NCBI GenBank assembly: GCA_963803735.1
Contig: CAWDNV010000022.1
Span: 62,001 to 126,000 of the forward strand
DNA length: 64,000 nt
Direction of reading: 5' to 3'
Origin: Palsa-189 sp963803735
Lineage (GTDB): Bacteria; Acidobacteriota; Terriglobia; Acidiferrales; UBA7541
Both the position numbers and the translations under genes were made by a program. Below, piece by piece: positions 1-8,958 of this stretch. The notes under the pieces were generated by a model that had not been told where the DNA came from, searched no databases, and saw only the letters and a program-made list of their open reading frames with translations. Position 1 is the first letter of the stretch, and the number at the start of each line of letters is the position of its first letter.

Positions 1-1
1 C

Positions 2-610
2 ATCGCCGGCGAAGGAGTCCGCGCCCGCATTTTTGGACGCGAGCGCTGGGATGTCTTTGCGCTGCGCAAAAGGCTCGGCGTGGTCGCCGCCGAGTTCCCC
101 AGCGAACGAACGCTGCATACTAAGGGGCGGGACGCCGTGATTACCGGCTTTTTCTCCAGCTCCACGATTTGGCCTGAACTGCATGTGACTGACGCCATGC
201 GGGAGCGCGCCGCCGCCGTGCTCGATCAGCTCGAGGCGGGCCATCTTGCAGATAAGCCGGTGGGAGAAATGTCCGCAGGGGAAATGCGCCGCGTGCTGAT
301 TGGGCGCGCGCTCGTGCACAGTCCGGAGATGCTGCTCATCGACGAGCCCAGCAATGCGCTCGACCTTGCCGCGCAAAGCGAGCTGCGCCAGAGCTTGCGG
401 CGGCTCGCGCAGCACGGCGTCGGAATCGTACTGATCACGCATCACCTGGCCGATATCCTCCCGGAGATTGATCGCGTGGTAATGCTTCGCGAGGGGCGGA
501 TCTTTGCCGATGGGCCTAAAACGGAGTTGCTCACTGAAGACCGGCTGCAAAAACTTTTCGGAATGCCTGTGACTGTGGGCTGCCGCGACGGCTTTTATCA
601 CGTCTGGTAG
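2..610 (+). CDS. ABC transporter ATP-binding protein, 5'-truncated
   Basis: The frame is open from the left edge, so the N-terminus with the Walker A loop lies outside the window. What remains is the C-terminal half of an ABC ATPase: an ABC signature region (MSAGEMRR), a Walker B strand (MLLIDEP), a D-loop (NALD) and a switch histidine (LITHH). The tail (MPVTVGCRDGFYHVW) resembles stand-alone ATPases of metal or siderophore importers and ModF-like proteins. It should hydrolyse ATP at the inner face of the membrane. No permease gene is visible, so substrate and direction of transport cannot be read. The following OPT gene is 131 bp away and has its own ribosome-binding site. Confidence 0.85.
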   Translation: MAGEGVRARIFGRERWDVFALRKRLGVVAAEFPSERTLHTKGRDAVITGFFSSSTIWPELHVTDAMRERAAAVLDQLEAGHLADKPVGEMSAGEMRRVLIGRALVHSPEMLLIDEPSNALDLAAQSELRQSLRRLAQHGVGIVLITHHLADILPEIDRVVMLREGRIFADGPKTELLTEDRLQKLFGMPVTVGCRDGFYHVW

Positions 611-741
611 CAACTTTCTTGCTAGCGCGCGAGAAACGCGGACGCCAATCTTCTACTTCACACACCGATTTTAGGTGATAATGCGCGGCGGCGGTGGCCG
701 CAGTTCACGGCGAAACACTTCGTCGGCCATTGAGGTGACGC

Positions 742-2901
742 TTGGCGACAAAAACATGGAGCTCGACGGCACCTCCTGAAGAGTTTCAACCCTACATCGA
801 TTCGGAAGCAGGCGTTCCCGAATTTACTTTGCGCGCCATCCTGGCCGGCGTCGTCGCGGGCCTTTTTTTCGGCGCCGTCACAGTCTACGTGGGCTTGCGC
901 GCCGGGCTTACGGTCTCTGCGTCCATTCCCATCGCGGTGCTGTCGATCAGCATCCTGCGAGCCTTCGGCAAGGTCACCATCCTCGAAAACAACATCGTTC
1001 AAACCACCGGTTCAGCAGGCGAATCGATTGCCGGCGGCGTCATCTTCACGTTGCCGGCGCTTATTTTTCTGGGGTTTCCGCTGGAATACTGGGGCGTTTT
1101 TTTTCTGGCGCTGATCGGCGGATGGCTGGGCGTGCTCTTCATGATTCCTCTGCGCCGCCAGCTGATCGTCAAAGAGCATGGCAATCTGCTCTACCCGGAA
1201 GGTACGGCTTGCGCCGACGTGCTGGTCGCGGGTGATCGCGGAGGTTCGTTCGCCAGCCGCGTTTTTTGGGGACTGGGGCTTGGCGGGCTGTACTCCGTGC
1301 TGATGAATACGATTGGCGCTTGGCGCGATACGCCGATGTACAACCCCAAGTGGCTGCCGGGCGCGTCCTTCCGCGCGAATATCACGCCGGAATATCTCGG
1401 CGTCGGCTACATCATCGGCCCGCGCATCGCGGGCATTCTCCTTTCCGGCGGTGTTTTTTCCTGGCTAGTGCTGATGCCGGCGATTCGCTTCTTTGGCTCG
1501 CTTGCGCCGAACCAAGCGCTGTATCCCAGCACAATCCCCATTCCGCAAATGACCTCCGACCAGCTTTGGGCCAGTTATATTCGTCCGATGGGCGCGGGCG
1601 CTGTGGCTGCGGCGGGAGTTATTACTCTGGCGAAAACGATGCCGACGATTTGGTCGGCGCTCACGACGGGGCTAAAAGAGATGAAGGCTACCCGGGAAGG
1701 ACAGGGGCGGGTGGCCAGCCGCATCGAACACGATCTGCCGATGAAGTTCGTGGTTGTGGGTGCTGCTGCAGTAGCGGTCATGATTTGGGCCCTGCTTACG
1801 TTCCGACCCATTCCTGGTGCGAAGACGGGCTTTTTTGCTAATTTACTCGCGGCCATTTTTGTTCTTGTTTTCGGATTTTTGTTCACCACGGTCTCTTCGC
1901 GTATCACTGGGCTGATCGGCACATCGTCGAATCCGATCAGCGGCATGGCCATCGCCACGCTGATGGCTACCTGCGCGATTTTTCTGGTGGCTGGCTGGAC
2001 TGGCGGAACCTATTCGGCGCTGGCCTTGACGATCGGCGGCGTGGTTTGCGTCGCGGCCGCAAATGCGGGCGGCACCTCGCAGGATTTGAAAACGGGATTT
2101 CTGGTTGGCGCGACGCCCTCAAAGCAGCAAATCGCACTGATCATCGGAGCAATGGCTTCGGTTTTCGTTATCGGCGGCACGCTCAAGCTGATGAATCTTG
2201 GCCTGGCGGAATACAAGCCGATACAAATCGAGGTGGATATCGCGCACCTGCCTTCGGGTGTGCAGGTGGAAGATCCAAGTTACGTCTATCAAGGCAAGAC
2301 CTACACCCTCATCAATGCTCTTGGTTCGGGGATCATCCCAGATGGCAAATATCTTTATGATCCGGATAGTCATCGCGTGGAGATTCAATGGGTGCAGGGG
2401 ATTGGCAGCGACAAAGCCGCCGCGCCTCAGGCGCGCCTGATGGCTACGGTGATCAACGGTATCCTCAACCGACAACTCCCGTGGCGGCTCGTGCTGCTGG
2501 GAGTTTTTCTGGTCTTTACCGTGGAGTTGCTCGGAATTCGTTCGCTGCCCTTCGCGACGGGCGCGTATCTTTCCATCGCCACGACGATGGCGATTTTTGC
2601 CGGCGGCGCGGTGCGCTGGCTCGTGGAACGCAGCCGGGGAACTGCGGCCGGAAACGATGTCGGCCCCGGTCCTCTTTATGCCAGCGGCTTGATTGCGGGC
2701 GGCGGCGTCTTCGGACTGCTCGGTATTGTGGTCGCTCTGCTCGAGGATCAGGAATTCCGCTATCACGTCTTCCGTCCTGGCTTGTTCCAGTTCGGCCCGA
2801 AAATTATGGGCGGCTTGGCCGATAGTCACGTTTTCGCCGTATTCATGTTCCTGCTGCTCGCAGCCTCACAGTTCTACTTCGCCCGCAAAACGATGGAGTA
2901 G
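742..2901 (+). CDS. OPT-family oligopeptide transporter
   Basis: A 719-residue polytopic inner-membrane protein rich in Gly/Ala helices. The N-terminal block (residues about 25-160) has the OPT/YSL pattern: a first helix with GLFFGAVTVYVGLRAG, an IVQTTGSAGESIAGG segment and a PEGTACADVL motif. The length fits bacterial OPT proteins. A polar stretch around residues 490-560 probably forms an extracytoplasmic loop before the last helices. The family imports oligopeptides or metal-chelates by proton symport; substrate cannot be inferred here. The start chosen is TTG, because a GAGGTG ribosome-binding site sits just upstream and no ATG in frame precedes the first helix. The gene seems to be a single transcription unit. 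Confidence 0.88.
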   Translation: MATKTWSSTAPPEEFQPYIDSEAGVPEFTLRAILAGVVAGLFFGAVTVYVGLRAGLTVSASIPIAVLSISILRAFGKVTILENNIVQTTGSAGESIAGGVIFTLPALIFLGFPLEYWGVFFLALIGGWLGVLFMIPLRRQLIVKEHGNLLYPEGTACADVLVAGDRGGSFASRVFWGLGLGGLYSVLMNTIGAWRDTPMYNPKWLPGASFRANITPEYLGVGYIIGPRIAGILLSGGVFSWLVLMPAIRFFGSLAPNQALYPSTIPIPQMTSDQLWASYIRPMGAGAVAAAGVITLAKTMPTIWSALTTGLKEMKATREGQGRVASRIEHDLPMKFVVVGAAAVAVMIWALLTFRPIPGAKTGFFANLLAAIFVLVFGFLFTTVSSRITGLIGTSSNPISGMAIATLMATCAIFLVAGWTGGTYSALALTIGGVVCVAAANAGGTSQDLKTGFLVGATPSKQQIALIIGAMASVFVIGGTLKLMNLGLAEYKPIQIEVDIAHLPSGVQVEDPSYVYQGKTYTLINALGSGIIPDGKYLYDPDSHRVEIQWVQGIGSDKAAAPQARLMATVINGILNRQLPWRLVLLGVFLVFTVELLGIRSLPFATGAYLSIATTMAIFAGGAVRWLVERSRGTAAGNDVGPGPLYASGLIAGGGVFGLLGIVVALLEDQEFRYHVFRPGLFQFGPKIMGGLADSHVFAVFMFLLLAASQFYFARKTME

Positions 2902-2971
2902 TGCTCTCCGGCCGAACGTAAGAGTAGGATATTTTTCTGTACGGAATCATTTTTCAATTGAGGCTTATTTT

Positions 2972-3643
2972 ATGACTCAAGAGGTTTGGACTGCTGTCGA
3001 CGGCTACATCACCGACCTGTTTGTGCCACCTGACAGCGCGCTGAATGTTGCGCTTCAGGCGAGCGAGACGGCGGGCCTGCCGGCGATCAACGTGTCGCCG
3101 CCACAAGGCAAATTTCTGCAGTTACTGGCGCGGGCTATAGGGGCCCGTGCAATTCTGGAGATGGGCACGCTTGGCGGCTACAGCACAATCTGGCTGGCGC
3201 GGGCGCTGCCTGCCGGCGGACGCCTGATTACCTTGGAGGCGGACCCCAAACACGCGGAAATCGCACGGACAAATATCGTGCGTGCAGGGCTTTCCGGCGT
3301 GGTTGAGTTGCGTTTGGGACGGGCCCTCGACACGCTGCCTCAGCTCGCCGCTGAAGGCCGAGGGCCCTTTGACTTTATCTTCATTGACGCAGATAAGCCC
3401 AGCTACGCGGATTACTTTGCCTGGGCGCTCAAGCTATCGCGCCGAGGGACCATAATCATCGGCGATAACGTTATTCGCAGAGGAGCCGTGATCGATCCCT
3501 CCAAAAGCGATGACCCGCGAGTCCCAGGGGTACTCCGATTCAACCAAGCAGTCGCCGCTGAGCGGCGCGTGAGCGGCACCGTGATCCAGACCGTCGGCGC
3601 GAAGGGTTACGACGGCTTCACCTTTGCTGTCGTAACCGACTAG
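2972..3643 (+). CDS. Class I SAM-dependent O-methyltransferase
   Basis: A 223-residue soluble protein of the O-methyltransferase family 3 (CCoAOMT/COMT-like). The SAM-binding loop reads EMGTLGGYSTIWLA at residues 63-76. An acidic residue after the next strand (TLEAD) would hold the SAM ribose. The metal-binding/catalytic segment is FDFIFIDADKPSY, followed by GTIIIGDNV. It transfers a methyl group to a catechol-like or other hydroxyl; the substrate is unknown. The open frame extends about 280 bp further upstream inside the OPT gene, but the methyltransferase fold begins only at this ATG (MTQEVW), so the upstream part is not used. It is monocistronic and convergent with the Pal-like gene. Confidence 0.88.
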   Translation: MTQEVWTAVDGYITDLFVPPDSALNVALQASETAGLPAINVSPPQGKFLQLLARAIGARAILEMGTLGGYSTIWLARALPAGGRLITLEADPKHAEIARTNIVRAGLSGVVELRLGRALDTLPQLAAEGRGPFDFIFIDADKPSYADYFAWALKLSRRGTIIIGDNVIRRGAVIDPSKSDDPRVPGVLRFNQAVAAERRVSGTVIQTVGAKGYDGFTFAVVTD

Positions 3644-3697
3644 GTCCGAGACGCTGACTTCGACATTGGTCAGCAGTCCGCCGTGGGACCGCTGATT

Positions 3698-4465
3698 TCA
3701 GTTGCCGCTGAGCTGGGATGAGCTCGTTCCCGCCATCCGGAAATGCGCTCGCCGATTTTCCTGCCAGCAGGATTCGTTCTCTTGAGCGCAGAAGGGCCGC
3801 TCTTTTCCATAGCTGAGGGTTTGAATGCGGCTGGCCGCCACACCCTGCGATACCAGAAAATCCTTGGCGGCGTCTGAGCGGCGATCGCCCAGAGCCACGT
3901 TGTATTCGGTGGAGCCGCGCTCGTCGCAATGTCCCTCGATCACGATGCCGACGCTGGGATAGGAACGCAGAAATTCAGCCGTTGAGGAAAGCGCGGAGCG
4001 AGCGTCGTCTCGAATGCTGGCTTTATCGTAATCGAAGAACGCGTCTCGCACTTCTTTGGTGAACAGCTCTTCGAGTGAAGGCTGCGGTGTGGCGACAGCC
4101 GCCGACGGGACCGACACGTTCACGCTTGCACTCGCGTTGGCCGTGCCGCCCGGGCCAGTTGCCGTGGCGATGTAGGTTGTGGATTGCCTCGGCGTGACGC
4201 TTGTATTGCCTTCCGCCGCGACGCTACCGATCTCTGGCGTCAGTCTCACCGAAGTTGCGTTCGTGGCGGACCAGTGCAACGTGATGGACTGGCCGCGGGA
4301 AATATCGCTGCGCGACGCTTGCAGATTCACGGTGGGTTGCGCTGGCGGCGGAGTTACCGCAGGTGCCGCCGGAGCTTTGCTGGCTACTTGATGGCGGCAT
4401 CCGGCGCTTACAACGAGAAAACCGAGCAAACCCAACAGCAGTGCATTGCCAAATCGAATTCTCAT
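3698..4465 (-). CDS. pal: Pal-like OmpA-family lipoprotein with Ig-like insert
   Basis: A 255-residue outer-membrane lipoprotein. The signal peptide ends in a lipobox (VVSAGC) with the acylated Cys at residue 23. A Pro/Ala linker and an Ig-like beta domain (about 50-125) follow. The OmpA/Pal peptidoglycan-binding domain (about 135-245) carries GHCDERGSTEYN and the LGDRRSDAAKDFL helix. The Ig-like module is absent from standard Pal (about 150-170 residues). The start is the ATG preceded by GGAGG and an 8-base spacer, six codons inside a longer TTG frame. It should tether the outer membrane to the cell wall. No tol genes lie nearby, so assignment as the housekeeping Pal is likely but not certain. 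Confidence 0.85.
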   Translation of the reverse strand: MRIRFGNALLLGLLGFLVVSAGCRHQVASKAPAAPAVTPPPAQPTVNLQASRSDISRGQSITLHWSATNATSVRLTPEIGSVAAEGNTSVTPRQSTTYIATATGPGGTANASASVNVSVPSAAVATPQPSLEELFTKEVRDAFFDYDKASIRDDARSALSSTAEFLRSYPSVGIVIEGHCDERGSTEYNVALGDRRSDAAKDFLVSQGVAASRIQTLSYGKERPFCAQENESCWQENRRAHFRMAGTSSSQLSGN

Positions 4466-4746
4466 CTGATCTTTCCTCCTCAATCTGGGTTTAGAGAGAA
4501 GCTCCTCGGGTAATCGGCCTAAGTATATCGTGGTACGATACTACTGCGGAGACAGTATTCGAGGCAAGCGGAAATACTGGGGGAGTTCCTATTTCAAACC
4601 GGCTGCGGTTTTGAGTAGCCCTCAGATCAGAGGGCGTTCAGGTGAGAGTTCGGGGCAGCCGGGCTGTCTTGAAAGCAAGTTACTGCCCAGACGGCCTTGC
4701 CGTAAGCATTTTCGAGGAGCTATGGGTAAGGCGGTTCTGAAACCAC

Positions 4747-5292
4747 TTAGGATTCGGGCTTCTTATCGGCGGCTGCAGCGGTTCCGAGCTTCGAGGCCCA
4801 ATTGTGCCACACGACTTTATCTTTATCGAAGATCGGTCCGGATAGGGCCATGCCTACCGGAGTCCAGGACCTTGCGCCGACTTGCGCATAGGCGGCCTTT
4901 GCCAACGTCCCTTGCGGCGTAAGCAGGAAGTAGTACCGATCTACTGCGGTATCGCGCTCCAGCACCAGCACGTCGGTTTTTTTGTCGTCCTGTGTGAGGA
5001 AGACACCGCGTAAAACGGGTTGGCCGCTCTCGGTTGACCGGGGCAGCGCAACTACTTTGACGGCGCCATTGCAGACCTGGAGGATGGAGCATACGTCCGA
5101 CGGGATACCGTTCGCGGCCGGTTTCCAGTTGAGCATGTCTTTATGGTCCATAATCTCTTTGACTATGTTGACCTGGCCGGCGGGTGCCGCTGGCTTTGCT
5201 TGTGCGGACAAATTCGCCACTGGCTGCCAGGCAATCATCACGAGCGCAAAAGGAGCGAGCCAGACCAGCTTGCGAATTTTTTTGGTGTTCAT
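4747..5292 (-). CDS. Secreted hypothetical protein
   Basis: A 181-residue protein with a clear Sec signal peptide (basic MNTKKIRK, hydrophobic core, cleavage near ANLSAQA). The mature part begins Pro/Ala-rich and contains a conserved-looking Cys pair (DVCSILQVCNG). I do not recognise a family. Its composition, with several beta-like segments such as VLVLERDTAVDRYYFLL, suggests a small periplasmic domain. A strong ribosome-binding site (CGGAGGAAG) sits 5-6 bases before the ATG, which supports a real gene. It lies upstream of and in the same direction as the Pal-like gene, 281 bp away, so they may or may not share a transcript. Function unknown. Confidence 0.7.
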   Translation of the reverse strand: MNTKKIRKLVWLAPFALVMIAWQPVANLSAQAKPAAPAGQVNIVKEIMDHKDMLNWKPAANGIPSDVCSILQVCNGAVKVVALPRSTESGQPVLRGVFLTQDDKKTDVLVLERDTAVDRYYFLLTPQGTLAKAAYAQVGARSWTPVGMALSGPIFDKDKVVWHNWASKLGTAAAADKKPES

Positions 5293-5453
5293 GGTTACTT
5301 CCTCCGAATATAGACGGACCGAAAATTATCGCAGTTTCGATCAAGATTTCTGCGACGGCCAAGCCACTTGGCTGAACTCGGATGAGGGGTAATCATCTCA
5401 AAGTTAACAGCCGCAGTTCAATGGTTTTCTATCGGCGCGTGCATCCAGGTTGC

Positions 5454-5483
5454 TTGACACTTCTTCGGCGTAGCTGTTAGTTT
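5454..5483 (+). promoter_or_regulatory. Candidate sigma-70 promoter of the lysine operon
   Basis: TTGACA at 5454-5459 is a perfect -35 box. After an 18-base spacer comes TAGTTT (5478-5483), a weak -10. The predicted start of transcription falls near 5490, a few bases before the first paired base of the lysine riboswitch, as expected for a leader RNA. The bases 5293-5453 between the divergent secreted-protein gene and this promoter show nothing else I can name. Confidence 0.5.
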
Positions 5484-5493
5484 TGAGTTGTTC

Positions 5494-5737
5494 TTGGTAG
5501 AGGTGCGGAGGCCATCAGTAGCCCGGGCCAGCGTTTCCGAGGCGCTTCGGAGGTCCGCGCGAAAGGGGCCGGGAGGCAGTTAAAGTCTGCTCCCGCCAAA
5601 GGTTCCGCCGAAATCGCCGCCGGAGGCGCGTTCCGGGGCGGTTGGTAGACGCGCCTAAGACTCGTCGACTGTCATCCGCTATACGGCGCAAGGCACCTGC
5701 AGGTGACTTGCCGACTGAACGGATGGAGCGCTATCGG
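5494..5737 (+). promoter_or_regulatory. Lysine riboswitch (L-box)
   Basis: The leader carries the conserved blocks of the lysine aptamer in the right order: AGAGGTGCGG, TCAGTA, GCGAAAGG, CCGCCGAAA, GGTTGG, AAGACT, CTGTCA, and TGGAG followed by GCTATC. The closing P1 helix can form between TTGGTAG (5494-5500) and CTATCGG (5731-5737). At about 244 nt it is longer than usual because side arms are extended. It precedes dapE-lysC-dapB-dapA-dapD, exactly the genes lysine should repress. Downstream there is only a weak hairpin (GGGAAGC with GCTTTTC) without a run of Ts, so control may be at translation initiation rather than termination; that part is inference. Confidence 0.88.
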
Positions 5738-5820
5738 GAAGCGAAGACCGCGGCTTTTCTCCTCGTCCTTCCTTCTCAGCGTCCATCTAGAATTTGGCGG
5801 AACAGCGGGCACAAAGCGCC

Positions 5821-6834
5821 ATGACGGACGTCTTCAAACTTACGCGCCAACTCGTTGATATCGAATCGGTGACCAACCACGAGGCTGCGGTAGGGGAGTG
5901 CCTGCTAAACACCCTCTCGTCACTGGGTGCCCGCTTTTCGGGGAAGGTGGAGCGCTGCCCAGTCAAGGCAGACCTCTTTAATGTTTTCGCGCATTGGGGA
6001 GAACCTGTCGTCACACTTTCGACCCATATGGACACGGTTCCGCCCTTCTTTCCTTCGCGCGAAGATGCGGAGTTCATATGGGGGCGGGGTTCCGCCGACG
6101 CCAAGGGTATTATCGCTTCCATGATCGGAGCCGCAGAGGGGCTGCTCGAAAGCGGCGTGCGCAATTTTGGGCTGCTTTTCGTGGTCGGCGAAGAGCGCAA
6201 TAGCGCCGGGGCCATTGCTGCTGCCGAGAGCCCAAGAGGCTCGCGTTTTCTGATCAATGGAGAGCCGACCGAAAACAAATTGGCGCTGGCGACCAAGGGC
6301 CTGGTGCGCTTCGAAGTCGAAGCACACGGAAGACTGGCGCACTCTGCCTATCCGGAGTTGGGTGAATCGGCGATTGACAAGCTCCTCGATGTGCTCCAGG
6401 AGATTCGGAAAATCCGTTTGCCCGAAGATCCGCTGTTGGGCCGAAGCACTATGAACATCGGCGTGATTTCCGGCGGGCGAGCGCCCAATGTGATTCCCGA
6501 TGCGGCTATGGCCGAAATAGCCGTGCGCCTGGTGGGCGATGCCGCGCCGATTCGGGAAGCGATCATGCGCGCAGTTGGCAGTCGAGCCGAGCTACGCGAA
6601 GTGCTCGCCATCCCGGCAATTCGTTTTGACCGACTTGATGGCTTCGAGACATCCGTTGTTGCGTACACGACCGATGTGCCGGTCTTTGGCAATACTTGGG
6701 GCAAACCTTATTTGTTGGGTCCGGGGAATATCCATCTGGCGCACACGGGCGAGGAGCGCGTACCCAAGAAAGAGCTCCTGGACGCGAGCCGCATTTATCA
6801 GGAGATGGTTAAAAAGCTTCTGGCAGTGGCATAA
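5821..6834 (+). CDS. dapE: M20 peptidase, probable succinyl-diaminopimelate desuccinylase
   Basis: A 337-residue cytoplasmic M20-family metallohydrolase. Metal-binding and catalytic motifs are visible: STHMDT (His69, Asp71), GRGSADAKG (Asp93), VVGEE (Glu124/125), and GNIHLAHTGEE near the C-terminus. The central dimerisation lid starts around GLVRFEVEAHG. It heads an operon with lysC, dapB, dapA and dapD. Because dapD makes the N-succinyl intermediate, DapE is the sensible role (hydrolysis of N-succinyl-LL-diaminopimelate); an ArgE/LysK-type deacylase is the alternative. I chose the ATG at 5821, where the family homology begins. An in-frame TTG at 5794 would add nine residues, and neither start has a good ribosome-binding site, compatible with riboswitch control. 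Confidence 0.82.
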   Translation: MTDVFKLTRQLVDIESVTNHEAAVGECLLNTLSSLGARFSGKVERCPVKADLFNVFAHWGEPVVTLSTHMDTVPPFFPSREDAEFIWGRGSADAKGIIASMIGAAEGLLESGVRNFGLLFVVGEERNSAGAIAAAESPRGSRFLINGEPTENKLALATKGLVRFEVEAHGRLAHSAYPELGESAIDKLLDVLQEIRKIRLPEDPLLGRSTMNIGVISGGRAPNVIPDAAMAEIAVRLVGDAAPIREAIMRAVGSRAELREVLAIPAIRFDRLDGFETSVVAYTTDVPVFGNTWGKPYLLGPGNIHLAHTGEERVPKKELLDASRIYQEMVKKLLAVA

Positions 6835-6871
6835 GTGAACTTGGGGCACATACGGCGACAGTGATAGCAGC

Positions 6872-8245
6872 ATGATTGTGATGAAATTTGGCGGCTCGTC
6901 TGTGGAATCGGCTTCCGCTATCGAGCGCGTTGCGGGAATCGTCAGGCGGGCGGTGGCCCGCAATCCGGTTGTAGTCGTGTCGGCGATGGGGAAGACGACG
7001 CAGCAGCTTTTGAATATGGGTGAGGAATCGGCTGCCGGAAAGAAAGAACGGGCGCTCGAAAGTCTGCGTACTCTCAGGCAAATGCATCAGCGCGAAATGG
7101 GCGCGCTGCTTCCGGCGTCGGGCGAGAGCGAGGTCCGGCAGATTCTCGACGGCTATTTTGGCGAGATGGGTGACCTGCTCGAACAGTTGTCCGCTGAAGG
7201 CGAATTCACTCCCGAGTCCGTCGATGCGCTCTCGAGCTACGGCGAGCGCCTTTCCAGCCGCTTGATCGCGCTGGTATTTTCAAATGTAGGAATGAACGCT
7301 ACGCATGTGGATGCGCGCTGCGTGGTTCTTACCGATGCGCGGCATAAAGCAGCCACGCCGTTGTATCCCCAGACCTACGCTCGCGCTCGAGACAAAATTC
7401 TGCCGCTCATCAGCCAGGGTAAAGTGCCGGTCCTAGGAGGCTTTATCGGCGCAACGGAAAGCGGGGTGACCACCACGCTCGGCCGCGGCGGCTCCGACTT
7501 CAGCGCCGCCATTATTGGCGCGGGCATCGGGGCCGAGGAGATTCAGATTTGGACGGACGTCGATGGCGTCATGACCTGCGATCCGAAACTCGTTCCCGAA
7601 GCACGGCGGGTGAAAACGATCTCCTTCGCGGAGGCGGCGGAGCTGGCTTACTTCGGCGCCAAGGTGTTGCATCCTTCGACTTTGGTTCCTGCGATCGAAA
7701 AGAATATTCCCGTGGTGGTGCTGAATTCACGTCGTCCCGAGATCGCCGGGACGCGAATCGTAGCGGAGGCGGTGCCGTGTTCGAACGTGATCAAAGCGAT
7801 TTCCTGTAAGCGCAGCATTTACATCGTGAATATGCGCTCCACTCGCATGCTGATGGCGCACGGATTTCTTAATCGCATCTTTGAAATTTTCAGCCGGGCG
7901 GAAACCGCAGTGGATATGCTGGCAAGCTCTGAGGTGAGCGTTTCCTTGACCATAGACGATCCGGCGCGGCTTACTGAAATTTGCCAGGCGTTGCGGGATT
8001 TTTCGGAAGTCAGCGTTGAAAAGGACCAGGCGATCGTCTGCATTGTCGGTGATAATCTGCGGGATACTCCCGGCGTGGCCGCGCGGACGTTTGGAGCTTT
8101 GCAGGGGATCAATATCCGCATGATTTCGCAGGGCGCGTCGCTGCTGAATCTTGGTTTTGTCGTGGCGGCGCGCGATGCGGAGAAAACGGTGAAACTTTTG
8201 CACCAGGAGTTTTTCCAGTGTGCAGATCCGACGGTTTTTGACTAA
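6872..8245 (+). CDS. lysC: Monofunctional aspartate kinase
   Basis: A 457-residue cytoplasmic enzyme phosphorylating aspartate, the first step of the lysine/threonine/methionine family. The N-terminal kinase domain opens with MKFGGSSVES and includes TLGRGGSDFSA and QIWTDVDGVMT. Two C-terminal ACT domains (about 305-455) would bind the feedback inhibitor; the segment MARSTRML-like region and the SQGASLLNLGFVV strand belong to them. Length and single-function layout match the LysC/AK-III class rather than kinase-dehydrogenase fusions. It lies 37 bp after dapE and 8 bp before dapB, so it shares the lysine-riboswitch transcript, giving RNA-level as well as probable allosteric control. Confidence 0.95.
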   Translation: MIVMKFGGSSVESASAIERVAGIVRRAVARNPVVVVSAMGKTTQQLLNMGEESAAGKKERALESLRTLRQMHQREMGALLPASGESEVRQILDGYFGEMGDLLEQLSAEGEFTPESVDALSSYGERLSSRLIALVFSNVGMNATHVDARCVVLTDARHKAATPLYPQTYARARDKILPLISQGKVPVLGGFIGATESGVTTTLGRGGSDFSAAIIGAGIGAEEIQIWTDVDGVMTCDPKLVPEARRVKTISFAEAAELAYFGAKVLHPSTLVPAIEKNIPVVVLNSRRPEIAGTRIVAEAVPCSNVIKAISCKRSIYIVNMRSTRMLMAHGFLNRIFEIFSRAETAVDMLASSEVSVSLTIDDPARLTEICQALRDFSEVSVEKDQAIVCIVGDNLRDTPGVAARTFGALQGINIRMISQGASLLNLGFVVAARDAEKTVKLLHQEFFQCADPTVFD

Positions 8246-8253
8246 GAAAAGTT

Positions 8254-8949
8254 ATGAATCTGGCGATCATCGGATACGGCAAAATGGGGCATATGGTCGA
8301 GCAGCTTGCCCCGGAGTACGGGTTTGCGGTTCCGCTGCGCCTCGATATTGCCGAAAATGAAGATGGAAAAGGTATAACTCGCGAGGCTTTTCGCGGCATC
8401 GATGTGGCCGTCGATTTCTCTATTCCCGCGGCTGTACTGACGGATATCGAGCGGCTCTCTTCGGCCGGCGTCAACGCGGTGATCGGCACGACCGGTTGGA
8501 CCGATCATATGGATCGCGCCAAAGCGGCGGTGGAAAAGAGCCGCACGGGTCTGGTTTGGAGTCCGAACTTCTCGATTGGAGTTAATATCTTTTTGCATCT
8601 CGTCAGGGAAGCTTCGGAGCAATTTGCTCCCTACAAAGAATACGGAGCGTGGGCCTGGGAGATTCATCACTCAACAAAAAAGGATGCACCCAGCGGCACG
8701 TTGCTGAAACTGGTGGAAGAGATGAAAAAGGCCGACCCAAACCGGCGCGTAGATGTAAGCTCAAACCGAGCGGGTGCTCATCCGGGCACGCACGAGATCG
8801 GGTTTGATTCCGCGGCTGAGACGATTACGTTGCGCCATTCTGCAAGGAGCCGCGAAGGCTTTGCGCGCGGCGCGCTCACCGCGGCCAAGTGGGTGATCGG
8901 AAAAAAGGGTTGGTTTGAATTCAGCGAAGTTTTGTTCAACGGGCGCTAA
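8254..8949 (+). CDS. dapB: 4-hydroxy-tetrahydrodipicolinate reductase
   Basis: A 231-residue cytoplasmic reductase, second committed step of diaminopimelate synthesis. The Rossmann start is AIIGYGKMG. The GTTGWT loop and the substrate-binding motif EIHHSTKKDAPSGT, with the catalytic His pair and Lys, are intact. It is shorter than the E. coli enzyme (273), mainly through a compact N-terminal domain, which is common in this phylum as far as I know. It sits 8 bp after lysC and 9 bp before dapA, so it is translated from the same message. Confidence 0.95.
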   Translation: MNLAIIGYGKMGHMVEQLAPEYGFAVPLRLDIAENEDGKGITREAFRGIDVAVDFSIPAAVLTDIERLSSAGVNAVIGTTGWTDHMDRAKAAVEKSRTGLVWSPNFSIGVNIFLHLVREASEQFAPYKEYGAWAWEIHHSTKKDAPSGTLLKLVEEMKKADPNRRVDVSSNRAGAHPGTHEIGFDSAAETITLRHSARSREGFARGALTAAKWVIGKKGWFEFSEVLFNGR

Positions 8950-8958
8950 GGAGGGGAA

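Noticed and set aside
2119..2829. Minus-strand open frame of 236 codons
   Set aside because: Antisense to the OPT transporter, with no motif and an odd His/Glu/Arg composition typical of shadow frames.
4466..4746. Possible structured RNA between the Pal-like and secreted-protein genes
   Set aside because: Several short GC-rich pairings are possible, but no known riboswitch, 6S, SRP or tRNA motif could be traced.
4530..4922. Plus-strand open frame of 130 codons
   Set aside because: It overlaps the real secreted-protein gene on the other strand, is Arg/Ser-rich without family features, and lacks a ribosome-binding site.
5738..5775. Terminator after the lysine riboswitch
   Set aside because: The GGGAAGC/GCTTTTC hairpin is weak, rich in G-U pairs and lacks a T-run, so I did not list it as a terminator.
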